Source: Burkholderiales bacterium
Lineage (GTDB): Bacteria > Pseudomonadota > Gammaproteobacteria > Burkholderiales > WYBJ01
Assembly (NCBI GenBank): GCA_020848435.1
Contig: JADLAC010000009.1
Coordinates: 153,765-217,764, forward strand
Length of the DNA: 64,000 nucleotides
Direction of reading: 5' to 3'
Position 1 is the stretch's first letter, and each line of letters begins with the position of its first letter. Made by a program: the position numbers and the translations under genes. Below the pieces are notes generated by a model that worked only from the letters and a program-made list of their open reading frames with translations, was not told the origin of the DNA and did no database searches. Positions 35,005 through 43,457 of this stretch are shown here, piece by piece.

Positions 35005-36271
35005 GGTCTTCAACTGGCAGCTCGGGCGGCCGATGGAATACCCCTACCGCGAGGCACACCCGCGGGAGCAGTTCGCGTTCGTCTTCAACATCAACCGCTG
35101 CATCGCGTGCCAGACCTGCACCATGGCGTGCAAGTCGACCTGGACCTTCTCCAAGGGCCAGGAATACATGTGGTGGAACAACGTCGAGACCAAGCCCTAC
35201 GGCGGCTACCCGCAGTTCTGGGACGCAAGACTGCTGGAATTGCTCGACGGCGCGCATCAAAAAGCGGGACGCGAGGCCGCGTGGGACGCTGCGAAGCGTG
35301 AGGCGAAGAGCCGGCCGTACGGCGTATTCGAGGGGATGACGGTCTTCGAGGCGGCGCGCGCCGCCGACCGGCGCGACGCGGTCGCGCTCGGCTACGAGCC
35401 GACCGATCTCGAATGGCGCTTCCCGAACATCTACGAGGACACCGCCACCGGATCGAAGGACCAGCGCGCCTCCCTCAACCTGAAGCCCGCGATGTTGCCC
35501 GAGCACGAGACCTGGTTCTTCTACCTGCAGCGGCTGTGCAACCACTGCACCTACCCGGCGTGCCTTGCCGCATGCCCGCGACGCGCGATCTACAAGCGCG
35601 AGGAAGACGGCATCGTGCTGATCGACCAGAAGCGCTGCCGCGGCTACCGCAAGTGCGTCGCCGCCTGCCCTTACAAGAAGCCGATGTTCCGCGCCACCAC
35701 GCGCGTTTCCGAGAAGTGCATCGCCTGCTACCCGCGCATCGAAGGCAAGGATGCGCTCACCCAGACCGAGCCGATGGAAACGCGCTGCATGGCGGCGTGC
35801 GTGGGCAAGATCCGCTTGCAGGGCCTGGTACAGATCGGCGCGGACGGCGCCTGGGCGGAGCAGCGCGACAACCCGCTCTACTTTCTCATCAAGTCGGAGA
35901 AGGTGGCGCTGCCGCTCTATCCCCAGTTCGGCACCGAGCCGAACGGTTACTACATCCCGCCGCGCTGGGTGCCGCGCCCGTATCTGCGCCAGATGTTCGG
36001 CCCCGGCGTGGACGAGGCTATCGAGCGCTATACGCGCCCGTCGCGCGAGTTGCTCGCCGTGCTGCAGCTCTTTCGCGCCAGCCAGACGATGCTGTACCGC
36101 TACAAGATCATTCCGGGGCCGAAGGCGTTCGAGGCCACCATTGCCGGGAGCAAGTGGGAGATGTTCAACGACACCGTCATCGGCTACAGCAAGAGCGGCA
36201 AGGAGGTTGCGCGGGTGACGGTGGAAGAGCCGAAGTTCGTGCGCCCGGACAAGCACTACAACTCGATATGA
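34997..36271 (+). CDS. Nitrite oxidoreductase/nitrate reductase-like beta subunit (4 Fe-S clusters)
   Basis: The 424-residue electron-transfer subunit has cysteine groups C35/C38/C41/C45, C181/C184/C189/C193, C214/C220/C224 and C241/C244/C264/C268. In the third group (CRGYRKCVAACP) the expected second Cys is Tyr217. That is the place where NarH has Trp, which indicates one [3Fe-4S] and three [4Fe-4S] clusters. KKPMFRATTRVSEKCIACYPR is very like NxrB of Nitrospira. It has no signal peptide and would be carried out on the Tat signal of the alpha subunit. It passes electrons from the molybdenum site to the gamma-subunit heme. Confidence 0.88.
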   Translation: MPKVFNWQLGRPMEYPYREAHPREQFAFVFNINRCIACQTCTMACKSTWTFSKGQEYMWWNNVETKPYGGYPQFWDARLLELLDGAHQKAGREAAWDAAKREAKSRPYGVFEGMTVFEAARAADRRDAVALGYEPTDLEWRFPNIYEDTATGSKDQRASLNLKPAMLPEHETWFFYLQRLCNHCTYPACLAACPRRAIYKREEDGIVLIDQKRCRGYRKCVAACPYKKPMFRATTRVSEKCIACYPRIEGKDALTQTEPMETRCMAACVGKIRLQGLVQIGADGAWAEQRDNPLYFLIKSEKVALPLYPQFGTEPNGYYIPPRWVPRPYLRQMFGPGVDEAIERYTRPSRELLAVLQLFRASQTMLYRYKIIPGPKAFEATIAGSKWEMFNDTVIGYSKSGKEVARVTVEEPKFVRPDKHYNSI

Positions 36272-36993
36272 AGCCCTCCGTCGCGCTGCGCAGCAGCCAC
36301 CTATACGGCACCCTGTCACTAGCCTTCGCCGATCCCGATCGCGCGGTGCTGCGTGAGCTCAGGCGGCGCGCGCCGCAGCTCGATGCGTACCAGTCCGAGG
36401 CGCGAGCGCTGCGCGCGGTGCTTTCACGGCTCTCGCTGGCGCGATGGCGCGCGGCGCACGTGAAATGCTTCGGCTACGCGATTTCCAAGGAATGCCCGCC
36501 GTATGAGGCCGAGTACGACCAGGCGAATCTGTTCCAGAAAACGCAGACGCTCGCCGACATCGCGGGTTTCTATCGCGCTTTCGGCCTCGAAACCGCCCCC
36601 GTGCTGCACGAGCGCGCCGACCACGCAAGCGTCGAGCTCGAGTTCATGCATTTCCTCTGTCTCAAGGAGGCGCATGCCGTCGAGCGCGGCGAGTCGTGTG
36701 CGCGGATTGCGCAGTGCCGTGCGGCGCAGGCAAGATTCGTCGAGCGGCACCTCGGCACGTGGGCGCCGGGCTTTGCCCGCCGCTTGCGCGCGGTGGCGGG
36801 CACGGGGCTGTACGCGGCGCTCGCCCGGCTGCTGGAGGCGTTTCTCACCGCCGAGGCGAAGCGGCTGCGCGTTCGGCCCGCAACGGGCGGCAGGCTGAAT
36901 GAAGCACCGGATGTGCCGGAAGACACCTGCGCGGCGCCGTGCGGCGCGCCGGCGGCGGCCGCGCGAATCGAGGTGGTCCATGAACGTATCTGA
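36268..36993 (+). CDS. TorD/DmsD-family molybdoenzyme chaperone
   Basis: This 241-residue all-helical protein has the family core YEAEYDQANLFQKTQTLADI, GFYRAFGLE, and ADHASVELEFMHFLCLKEAHA. Such chaperones hold the Tat-exported alpha subunit until cofactor and Fe-S clusters are in place. The ATGA overlap with the beta gene and its place inside the operon support a dedicated partner. The tail carries two extra cysteines (EDTCAAPCG) of unknown role. Confidence 0.87.
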   Translation: MKPSVALRSSHLYGTLSLAFADPDRAVLRELRRRAPQLDAYQSEARALRAVLSRLSLARWRAAHVKCFGYAISKECPPYEAEYDQANLFQKTQTLADIAGFYRAFGLETAPVLHERADHASVELEFMHFLCLKEAHAVERGESCARIAQCRAAQARFVERHLGTWAPGFARRLRAVAGTGLYAALARLLEAFLTAEAKRLRVRPATGGRLNEAPDVPEDTCAAPCGAPAAAARIEVVHERI

Positions 36994-38077
36994 AGTCAGC
37001 CGCACCCGCCGCTCCTGGCTCGCGGCCCCGATCGCCGCGCTCGGCGGGTGGCTCGCGCTCCGGCCGCGAGGCGCGCGCGCGGCGGAAAAGGCAAGCCTGC
37101 TCGCACGCCCGGTCGACGCGATCCCTGATGACCCGGATGCGCAGGCTTGGCGCGAGTCCGACGCGCTCGATGTGCCGCTCGCCCCGCAGGCGGTGGTCAA
37201 GCCCCGGCGCTATGAGCCGGGCGTGACAGCGCTCGAAGTGCGCGCGCTATACAGCGCGGAGCGCCTCGGCCTGAGGCTCGAGTGGCGCGATGCCGAGCGC
37301 AATGCGATGGAGGGCGGAGCGCAGGCCTTTCGGGATGCAATTGCGGTCGAGTTTCCATACGATCCGGCGAAAGGCATTCCGTTTTTCGGCATGGGCGAGC
37401 GCGAGCGCCCGGTAGTGATCTACCAGTGGAAGGCGGACTGGGCGGCCGCCGCGCCGCCGGACGTGGACGAACGGTACCCGCAGATGGCCGTGGACTGGTA
37501 TCCGTTCTCCACCCGGGCGGCGAACGAGATCGCCGAGGCCTCGGATTACGGCAAGCAGGGTGGCGACAAGGCGTTCGTGCCGAGCTGGTGGGTCGGCAAT
37601 CCGCTCGTGGATCCCGCCTTGCAGGCGAAGCGTGCGGTAGAAAAACTGGTTGCGCGGGGTTTCGGGACACTCGATCCGGTCGCAGCGGAGCAGCAGGATG
37701 CCGAATCGAATGCGCTGTGGCGCGACGGCGTCTGGAAGGCGGTGGTGACGATTCCACGCGCGCAGGACGCGTTCAGCTTCGAGCGCGGCAAGACCTTCCC
37801 GATCGCGTTCGCCGCATGGAACGGGGCCAAGCAGGAACGCGGCGGGGAGAAGTCGGTCTCGACGTGGTATTTCCTGAGTCTGGAACAGCCGGTCGGCGCG
37901 GCGACCTATGCCGTGCCGCTGCTCGCGGCCGCCGGCGCCGCCGCGGTCCAGCTGATCGCTCTGCGTTCGCTGCGCGGGCCTCGGACGCCAGGCGCGTCGC
38001 AGCCGCCGCTCGACGCAGCCCGGCGCAGTTGGGCTGCGGCCTTCCGGGCGGCGCTGCGAAGGCGCACCAGAGGCTGA
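36980..38077 (+). CDS. Heme-b gamma subunit of the molybdoenzyme
   Basis: The 365-residue protein has a Tat/Sec-like N-terminus (SRTRRSWLAAPIAALGG), then an ethylbenzene-dehydrogenase-gamma-type beta-sandwich (GVTALEVRALYSAERLGLRL, RDAIAVEFPYDPAKGIPFFG, PFSTRAANEIAE). It ends with a membrane helix near the C-terminus (YAVPLLAAAGAAAVQLIALR). Homologues bind one heme b with Met/Lys or Met/Met ligands and take electrons from the beta subunit. The C-terminal anchor suggests that the complex sits on the outer face of the cytoplasmic membrane. It starts inside the chaperone gene (14-bp overlap). Confidence 0.82.
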   Translation: MNVSEVSRTRRSWLAAPIAALGGWLALRPRGARAAEKASLLARPVDAIPDDPDAQAWRESDALDVPLAPQAVVKPRRYEPGVTALEVRALYSAERLGLRLEWRDAERNAMEGGAQAFRDAIAVEFPYDPAKGIPFFGMGERERPVVIYQWKADWAAAAPPDVDERYPQMAVDWYPFSTRAANEIAEASDYGKQGGDKAFVPSWWVGNPLVDPALQAKRAVEKLVARGFGTLDPVAAEQQDAESNALWRDGVWKAVVTIPRAQDAFSFERGKTFPIAFAAWNGAKQERGGEKSVSTWYFLSLEQPVGAATYAVPLLAAAGAAAVQLIALRSLRGPRTPGASQPPLDAARRSWAAAFRAALRRRTRG

Positions 38078-38123
38078 ACCTCGGGCCGGGATGGTCAGAG
38101 CGCTGCCTGCGAGGTCGCCATCG

Positions 38124-39407
38124 ATGTCGAGCTCCGCGCACGCGCCAACCCCTTACCTCGTCTCCTGGAACCTCACGCGCCGCTGCAATCTCGCCTGCGG
38201 GCATTGCTATCTCGACGCCGTACAGCGGAAATCCGAAGCACGCGGAGAACAAGCTACGGCGCAGTGCCTGCTGGCGATCGCGCAGCTTGCGCGCGTCGCG
38301 CGCGGCGCGATGCTGGTGCTGACGGGCGGGGAGCCGCTGCTGCGCGACGATCTCGAGCAACTGGTCGCGGCGGCGCGCGACGGCGGCCTGATGCCTGTGG
38401 TCGGCACCAACGGTACCCTGCTTGATACGCAGCGCGCGCGCGCGCTCGCCGTGGCGGGGACCGCGGGCGCGGGAATCAGCCTCGATTCGGCCGCGCCGCA
38501 TTTCCACGACCGGCTGCGAGGTGTACCCGGCGCGTGGGCGGGCGCGCGCCGCGGGATCGCTGCCGCGCGTGACGCGGGCCTAGCGCTCGTCGTGCAGACG
38601 ACGATATTCGAGGAAAACCGCGGCGATCTGGCCGCGCTGGCGCGAACCGCCGCGCAGGCGGGCGCCCTGGCGTTCAACGTGTTCTTCCTGGTGTGTACCG
38701 GGCGCGGCGTGACGCAGAGCGATCTCACCTCCGCGAGCTACGAGGCAACGCTGCGCGAGATCGTTCGCCTGCAGGAGCAGCATCCTGGAATGAAGGTCCG
38801 GGCCCGGTGCGCCCCTTACATGCGCCGCATCCAGGGTCTGCACGCGGGCGAAGGCAATGCCGATCACGCCGACTGGTCGAGCGCGTGCCTCGCCGGCCGG
38901 CGCTACCTGCGTATCACCCCGCAGGGCGAGGTGACCCCCTGCCCGTACATTCGCGAGGTGGCCGGCGACATGCGCCACACCCCGCTCGCGGAAATCTGGA
39001 ACCGCAGCCCCGTGCTGGAGCGCCTGCGCCGAGAACTGCCGAAAGGCAAATGCGGGGAGTGCGACTACCGCTACAGCTGTGGCGGCTGCCGCGCGCGGGC
39101 GCTCGCGCAGCACGGCGACCTGCTCGCCGAGGACCCCAAGTGTGGCTACACCAGGCCGCCGGATCACCGGCCCGAGGCCGCGCCGGCGGCGCAGCTTCGG
39201 CACGTGCACTGGGAACCCGACGCACAAGCACGCCTGCTGCACATTCCTGCTTTTGTCCGAGACCGGGTAAGAACGCTGCTCGAAGCGTGTGCCGTGCAGG
39301 AGGGGGTCGATCGGATTACAGTGGAATTCGTGACGGCCCACCGGCCACCGACAGCGTTGCTCAATCGCCTGCGCGCCGTGGGCCATACGCGCGCAGCAAG
39401 CGATTGA
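38124..39407 (+). CDS. NirJ-like radical SAM protein with PCP_red tail
   Basis: The 427-residue protein has the radical SAM motif CNLACGHC near residue 24 (VSWNLTRRCNLACGHCYL), LVLTGGEPLLRDDL, and a SPASM segment with KCGECDYRYSCGGC and EDPKCGY for an auxiliary cluster. The last ~60 residues, WEPDAQARLLHIPAFVRDRV through GVDRITVEFVTA, match PCP_red. NirJ, AhbC and AhbD act on porphyrins, so a heme-modifying or maturase role for this operon is plausible but unproven. ATG 38124 is chosen; 38091 is an alternative. It is the last gene before the terminator-like hairpin. Confidence 0.85.
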   Translation: MSSSAHAPTPYLVSWNLTRRCNLACGHCYLDAVQRKSEARGEQATAQCLLAIAQLARVARGAMLVLTGGEPLLRDDLEQLVAAARDGGLMPVVGTNGTLLDTQRARALAVAGTAGAGISLDSAAPHFHDRLRGVPGAWAGARRGIAAARDAGLALVVQTTIFEENRGDLAALARTAAQAGALAFNVFFLVCTGRGVTQSDLTSASYEATLREIVRLQEQHPGMKVRARCAPYMRRIQGLHAGEGNADHADWSSACLAGRRYLRITPQGEVTPCPYIREVAGDMRHTPLAEIWNRSPVLERLRRELPKGKCGECDYRYSCGGCRARALAQHGDLLAEDPKCGYTRPPDHRPEAAPAAQLRHVHWEPDAQARLLHIPAFVRDRVRTLLEACAVQEGVDRITVEFVTAHRPPTALLNRLRAVGHTRAASD

Positions 39408-39558
39408 TGCCGCTTGCCCCGCGGCGACTACGAAATCATCGACGACTGGCAGACGCTCGGCATGCGCGCAACCGGCAGCCGTTCGGTTGTGGGCGAAGGC
39501 GTCTCGACGCACGAATCTGCGCGTTGGCTGGCGCGGCTTTGCGGGTAGACGCGTGCGC

Positions 39559-39624
39559 AAGCCGCCCGCTGCCTGCAAGATTAAGCAGGGTCGTGTTTAT
39601 CACGTTTGAGGCGGCTTCTTTTTC
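39559..39624 (+). terminator. Terminator candidate after the respiratory operon
   Basis: AAGCCGCC (39559-39566) pairs perfectly with GGCGGCTT (39610-39617), followed by CTTTTTC. The 43-base loop has an inner CTGC/GCAG stem. It lies in the 215-bp gap where the radical SAM gene and the catabolic operon converge. The long loop lowers confidence. Nothing else is evident in 39408-39558. Confidence 0.5.
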
Positions 39625-40588
39625 AGTGCGCTTCAATGCCCGCGCTCTTGATGAGCTTCGCCCACTTCTCGTGCTCGGCGCGAATGAACTGGTCGAACGC
39701 GGCCGGCGTGCTGCTGGTCGCCACCAGCCCGCCGCTCGCGTACTGGCTTCTTACATCCGGTTGGGCCAGGGCGCGGCCCAGCTCGGTATTCAGCTTGGCG
39801 ATGGTCGGCTGCGGGGTGCCCGCGGATGCGAGCACGCCATACCACGAGCGCATGTCGTAGCCCGGCACGCCGCTTTCGCTGATCGTCGGCACATCGGGAA
39901 ACTCGCTGCCCCGCTTCGTACCGCTCACAGCCAGCAGGCGCAGCTTGCCGGACTTGATGTGCGGAATCGACGGCAGGATGCTCGCGAACGCGAGGTCGAT
40001 GCGCCCGCTGATGAGGTCGATGGTGTAGGCGGGGCTGCCGCCCTTGTAGGGGACATGAATCATGCGCACGCCTGCCATCGACGAGAACAGCTCGCCGGCG
40101 AGGTGCGGGGTGGCGCCGTTTCCCGACGAGCCGTAGGTCAACTGGCCGGGCCGTGCTTTCGCCAGCGCGATGAGATCGCCTACGCTCTTCGCCGGCGTGC
40201 CGGGATGAACCACGAGCATGAGATAGGTCGTGGCAACCAGGCTGATCGGTGCGAACGCGCGCAAGGTATCGTACGGCATCGTCTTCATCAGGCTTACGTT
40301 GACGGCGTTCGGCCCGGTCGAGCCGATCATGAGCGTATAGCCGTCGGGGGCCGACTTCGCCACGATGTCGCCGGCGACGTTGCCGCCGGCGCCGGGCCGG
40401 TTGTCGACGATCACGTTGATACCCCAGGCATCGGTCAGCTTCGCCGCGAGCGGCCGCGCGACGAGATCGGTGACGCTACCAGCCGGAAAAGGCGTCACGA
40501 TGCGAATCGGCCGTTCCGGATAGCCCGCGGCCTGTGCTGCAAACGGCACGTATGCAATCAGGGCGCCTGCCAGGAATGCGAGCCGCAT
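39623..40588 (-). CDS. Bug/TctC-family periplasmic solute-binding protein
   Basis: The product is 321 residues. The signal peptide (RLAFLAGALIAYVPFAAQA) is followed by YPERPIRIVTPFPAGSVTD, DNRPGAGGNVAG, SAPDGYTLMIG, IHVPYKGGSPAYTIDLISG and IKSGKLRLLAVSG. It is the last gene of a fourteen-gene minus-strand operon and probably the receptor for that pathway's substrate. It is 105 bp downstream of the preceding gene. Confidence 0.88.
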   Translation of the reverse strand: MRLAFLAGALIAYVPFAAQAAGYPERPIRIVTPFPAGSVTDLVARPLAAKLTDAWGINVIVDNRPGAGGNVAGDIVAKSAPDGYTLMIGSTGPNAVNVSLMKTMPYDTLRAFAPISLVATTYLMLVVHPGTPAKSVGDLIALAKARPGQLTYGSSGNGATPHLAGELFSSMAGVRMIHVPYKGGSPAYTIDLISGRIDLAFASILPSIPHIKSGKLRLLAVSGTKRGSEFPDVPTISESGVPGYDMRSWYGVLASAGTPQPTIAKLNTELGRALAQPDVRSQYASGGLVATSSTPAAFDQFIRAEHEKWAKLIKSAGIEAH

Positions 40589-40693
40589 TGACGTACCTCC
40601 TTGGCCATGATCGATGGGCGCGATTTCGCGTTCTGCCGGCGCAACCCGCTGCGATGTCTCGCGGGTGCTGCTAAAGTGGATTCTAGCCGCGGC

Positions 40694-41326
40694 CTATCCG
40701 CCGCCAAGGGCAAGCGTGCGCTCCCAGCGGTAATAGACCCGGTACTCGCCCTTGAACCAGGGCTCGGCCGCGAGCCGATCCCGCCAGGGCGTCGCACGCG
40801 CTTGATCGCGTTCGGCCGACTCCAGCGCGCGCAAGTCCGTGAGGTAGTGCAGCGCGACGTGCGTGAAGCCCTCGCCCGGATTGCGAATGCGATAGCGCCG
40901 GCACATGGGCCAGTACGGACAGCGTTGCAGGATTTCCATGTGCTCTTCGTCGTACCAGGCGTTGAATTCCTGTTCGCGCGCCTGCGGTACCTTGAAGAAC
41001 ACCGGGTAGAGAATCGCGGCATCGAGCGTGGCTTCGCTCGCGCTCGGCGCGTGGCGGCCGCCGATGCAATCGGCGATGAAACGCTCGTTCGATACGACCA
41101 GGTCGTGCGCAGGTTTCGCCGCCATCGAGGGCTCGGTCGCAACTTCTCGCTTCCCCTGAAAGAGCGCGAGATAACTTCCCCGGATCGGGCTGAGATAGCG
41201 CCGCAGCGTGTCGAATCGCGAGCGCTCGAGCGCGCCCGGTAGATAGTGGTTCGCATACCAGACATCGAATACGAAGGTGTTCTCGCGCTTCACCGTCAGC
41301 GCATCGAACAGAATGGTTTCGCTCAC
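40694..41326 (-). CDS. EthD-like dimeric alpha/beta-barrel protein, paralogue 1
   Basis: This 210-residue protein starts at GTG 41326, with the ribosome site AAGGAG 8 bp upstream. It has two ferredoxin-like repeats: FVFDVWYANHYLPGALERSR in the first, and QEFNAWYDEEHMEIL with FTHVALHYLTDLRAL in the second. The W-Y-x2-E-H motif is that of EthD-type dimeric barrels. Related proteins are small enzymes or accessory factors in catabolic operons. Two paralogues lie at 42820 and 45045, alternating with FAD dehydrogenases. No catalytic role can be assigned. Confidence 0.75.
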   Translation of the reverse strand: MSETILFDALTVKRENTFVFDVWYANHYLPGALERSRFDTLRRYLSPIRGSYLALFQGKREVATEPSMAAKPAHDLVVSNERFIADCIGGRHAPSASEATLDAAILYPVFFKVPQAREQEFNAWYDEEHMEILQRCPYWPMCRRYRIRNPGEGFTHVALHYLTDLRALESAERDQARATPWRDRLAAEPWFKGEYRVYYRWERTLALGGG

Positions 41327-41348
41327 CAGATCGCTCCTTCGCGCGGCA

Positions 41349-42764
41349 TTACGTTGCTGTGGTTGCACTGCTCACATGCTCCGCCGCCAGCGCACCGAAC
41401 ACCATCGCCTTGATCAAGCCGCCCACGTAACCGCGCGGCGCTCCGCCGTCGAGTCCTCCGGTGGCCGAACCCGCCGCGTACAGGCCAGGCACCACCGAGC
41501 CATCGGGGCGCAGCACGCGTGCGTGCGCATCGATCGTGATCCCGCCCATGGTGTATGTCAATCCGACGCACACCGGCACGGCGTAGAACGGCGGCACCCG
41601 CAGCGACAGCGCATGATAGCGGCCCTGCGTGCGCGTCGGATCGAGCTCGGCGAGCTTGCCCGTGTCGAGCTTTTCGTTGTACTGGGCCACGCTGCGCTCC
41701 AGCGCCTGCGCCGGGACGCCGATCTTGACCGCCAACGCGCCGATCGAATCGGCCCGATGCACCGTTCCCCCCGCGGACTCCAGCACGGGGTTGGGGGATA
41801 TCGTGGTCGCGCGCCCGGGCCCCTGCCACGCCGCATCGTCGAACACCACCAGCGTGCTCAGCGGATCGGCGAGCCTCGCGACGGCATTGGCGAGGTAGAT
41901 GCCGCCATGGCCTTCATCGGCGAAACGCCGGCCGCTCGCGTCGATCATGATGCTGGATGCCGCCAGCTCGTCGAGCATGGGATAAGGCCACAGGGCGTCG
42001 TCGTGCATGGCATCGCGCGAGAGCAAATGACCATAGAACGCGTCGAGGCCACCGGCCGCTGCCCCGATGGCCTGCGCCATGCGCAAGCCATCGCCGGCGC
42101 CGGTCAAGGCGCAGCGCAGCTTGAGCTTCTCGGGTGCGGGAGAAATATATCGCCGCACCAGCTCGGCATTGGCCTGGAAGCCGCCATCGGCAATCAGCAC
42201 CGCCTTCGCGCGATAAGCCATAGTCTGTCCGCCGCGCTCGGCTTCGACGCCGGCACAGCGCCCGTCTTCCATGCGCAAGCGCATCGCTCGCGCGCCTCGG
42301 AGCAGCTCGCCGCCGCGCTCAGCGAGATTCTGTTCGAGGCGCCGCAGGGTCACGTCGGCGCCACGACCCTCCCACTCCATCCTGGTGACCGGGGGGCGCG
42401 GCGGCGCGAGAATGAACTGGCGCCAGCCGATATCGCCGACCCGCACGTACTTCGCCCCCTCGTCGACCAGCCAACGCACGACCCGCAACGCGTTGCCGGC
42501 GAGCGCGCTCACCAGCGCGCGATCGGCGCCGCCGCCCGTGATCGCGAGCGCGGCCGCGGCCAGATCCGCCGGCGGATCGTTCAGGTTTTCATAGGAGATG
42601 TGTAATACGCCGCCGGCGAAGCGCGAGTTGCAGGGATACAGCACCTCCTCGCTTCGCTCCAGCACCGCGACCGAGCGTCCGAGCTGAGCCGCGCGGTTGG
42701 CCGCCACCAGACCGGCGTAACCGCCGCCGATCACGACGAAATCGTAGCTGCGTGATTGCTCCAT
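41349..42764 (-). CDS. FAD-dependent dehydrogenase, fumarate-reductase flavoprotein type
   Basis: The 471-residue flavoprotein has FAD-binding FVVIGGGYAGLVAANRAA, a capping domain with SGRRFADEGHGGIYLANAV, and a C-terminal GLYAAGSATGGLDGG. This is the layout of fumarate reductase/3-ketosteroid dehydrogenase-like enzymes. It may desaturate a cyclic or linear ketone or acid; the operon encodes no heme or Fe-S partner. The first 109 codons of a longer frame run through the upstream gap and are not counted. It is separated from its EthD-like neighbours by 22 bp and 55 bp. Confidence 0.82.
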   Translation of the reverse strand: MEQSRSYDFVVIGGGYAGLVAANRAAQLGRSVAVLERSEEVLYPCNSRFAGGVLHISYENLNDPPADLAAAALAITGGGADRALVSALAGNALRVVRWLVDEGAKYVRVGDIGWRQFILAPPRPPVTRMEWEGRGADVTLRRLEQNLAERGGELLRGARAMRLRMEDGRCAGVEAERGGQTMAYRAKAVLIADGGFQANAELVRRYISPAPEKLKLRCALTGAGDGLRMAQAIGAAAGGLDAFYGHLLSRDAMHDDALWPYPMLDELAASSIMIDASGRRFADEGHGGIYLANAVARLADPLSTLVVFDDAAWQGPGRATTISPNPVLESAGGTVHRADSIGALAVKIGVPAQALERSVAQYNEKLDTGKLAELDPTRTQGRYHALSLRVPPFYAVPVCVGLTYTMGGITIDAHARVLRPDGSVVPGLYAAGSATGGLDGGAPRGYVGGLIKAMVFGALAAEHVSSATTAT

Positions 42765-42819
42765 GAGCTTGAGTTCCTTGTTGCGCCGGCACGTGCCGGC
42801 CGAGTGCGTTGCGCCGGCG

Positions 42820-43446
42820 TCATTTCGCGGGGAACACGCCCGCCAGGCGCCCCCGCGTCCAGTACGGCATGTATTCGTTGAATAGATCGATCCGATCGGC
42901 GCTCGCGCCGAGCGCGTCGAGATCCGGCCGCGGGTCGAGCAAGGGTACGCGCGCTTCCACCATCGCCAGGTAGTCGATCTGGTTGTCGTAGTTCGAGCGC
43001 AGCACCCGCAATTGCCGCACTTCCTTGCGGCCTTCGTAGCTCGCGCGCAGCGCGGACACGATGGCCGGTCCCTCGGCGTCGGGCACGTCATGGAAGCGGA
43101 TCAAGATGAGCCGCGCCAGCTCGCCGGTCAACGCATTGCCCGGATAAATCTGATCGCCGCTGCCGCGATACTGGCCGCGCACCTTGGCCACCGTGCGCTT
43201 GGTCCAGGGGCTGAAGTTGCCCCAGGAGGCTTGCTTGTAGCTCGGCCGCTCCAGCACGCCGATTTCCTCCAGGTCGTAGAAGGCGAGGTACTTCGGCCAG
43301 CCCGATACGCACACGTAGCGGCGTGCCGTTTCGAATCCGGCAATCGAAGCCCGATCCGGGATGTGCTCCATGTCGTACCAATCGTTGAACTCGTCCTCCA
43401 GCCCCGGAGGGGGATCCATCGTTACCAGCAGGAAACCTTTCGCCAT
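42820..43446 (-). CDS. EthD-like dimeric alpha/beta-barrel protein, paralogue 2
   Basis: The protein is 208 residues. LEDEFNDWYDMEHIPDRASI carries the family motif, followed by KYLAFYDLEEIGVLERPSY, SWGNFSPWTKRTVAKVRGQY and a second half ending YMPYWTRGRLAGVF. It is strikingly similar to the protein at 45045 (NFSPWTKR and GQYR shared), so the two arose by duplication. A start at 43446 lies 11 bp after the upstream FAD gene. Confidence 0.78.
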   Translation of the reverse strand: MAKGFLLVTMDPPPGLEDEFNDWYDMEHIPDRASIAGFETARRYVCVSGWPKYLAFYDLEEIGVLERPSYKQASWGNFSPWTKRTVAKVRGQYRGSGDQIYPGNALTGELARLILIRFHDVPDAEGPAIVSALRASYEGRKEVRQLRVLRSNYDNQIDYLAMVEARVPLLDPRPDLDALGASADRIDLFNEYMPYWTRGRLAGVFPAK

Positions 43447-43457
43447 GCTTCTTCCTT

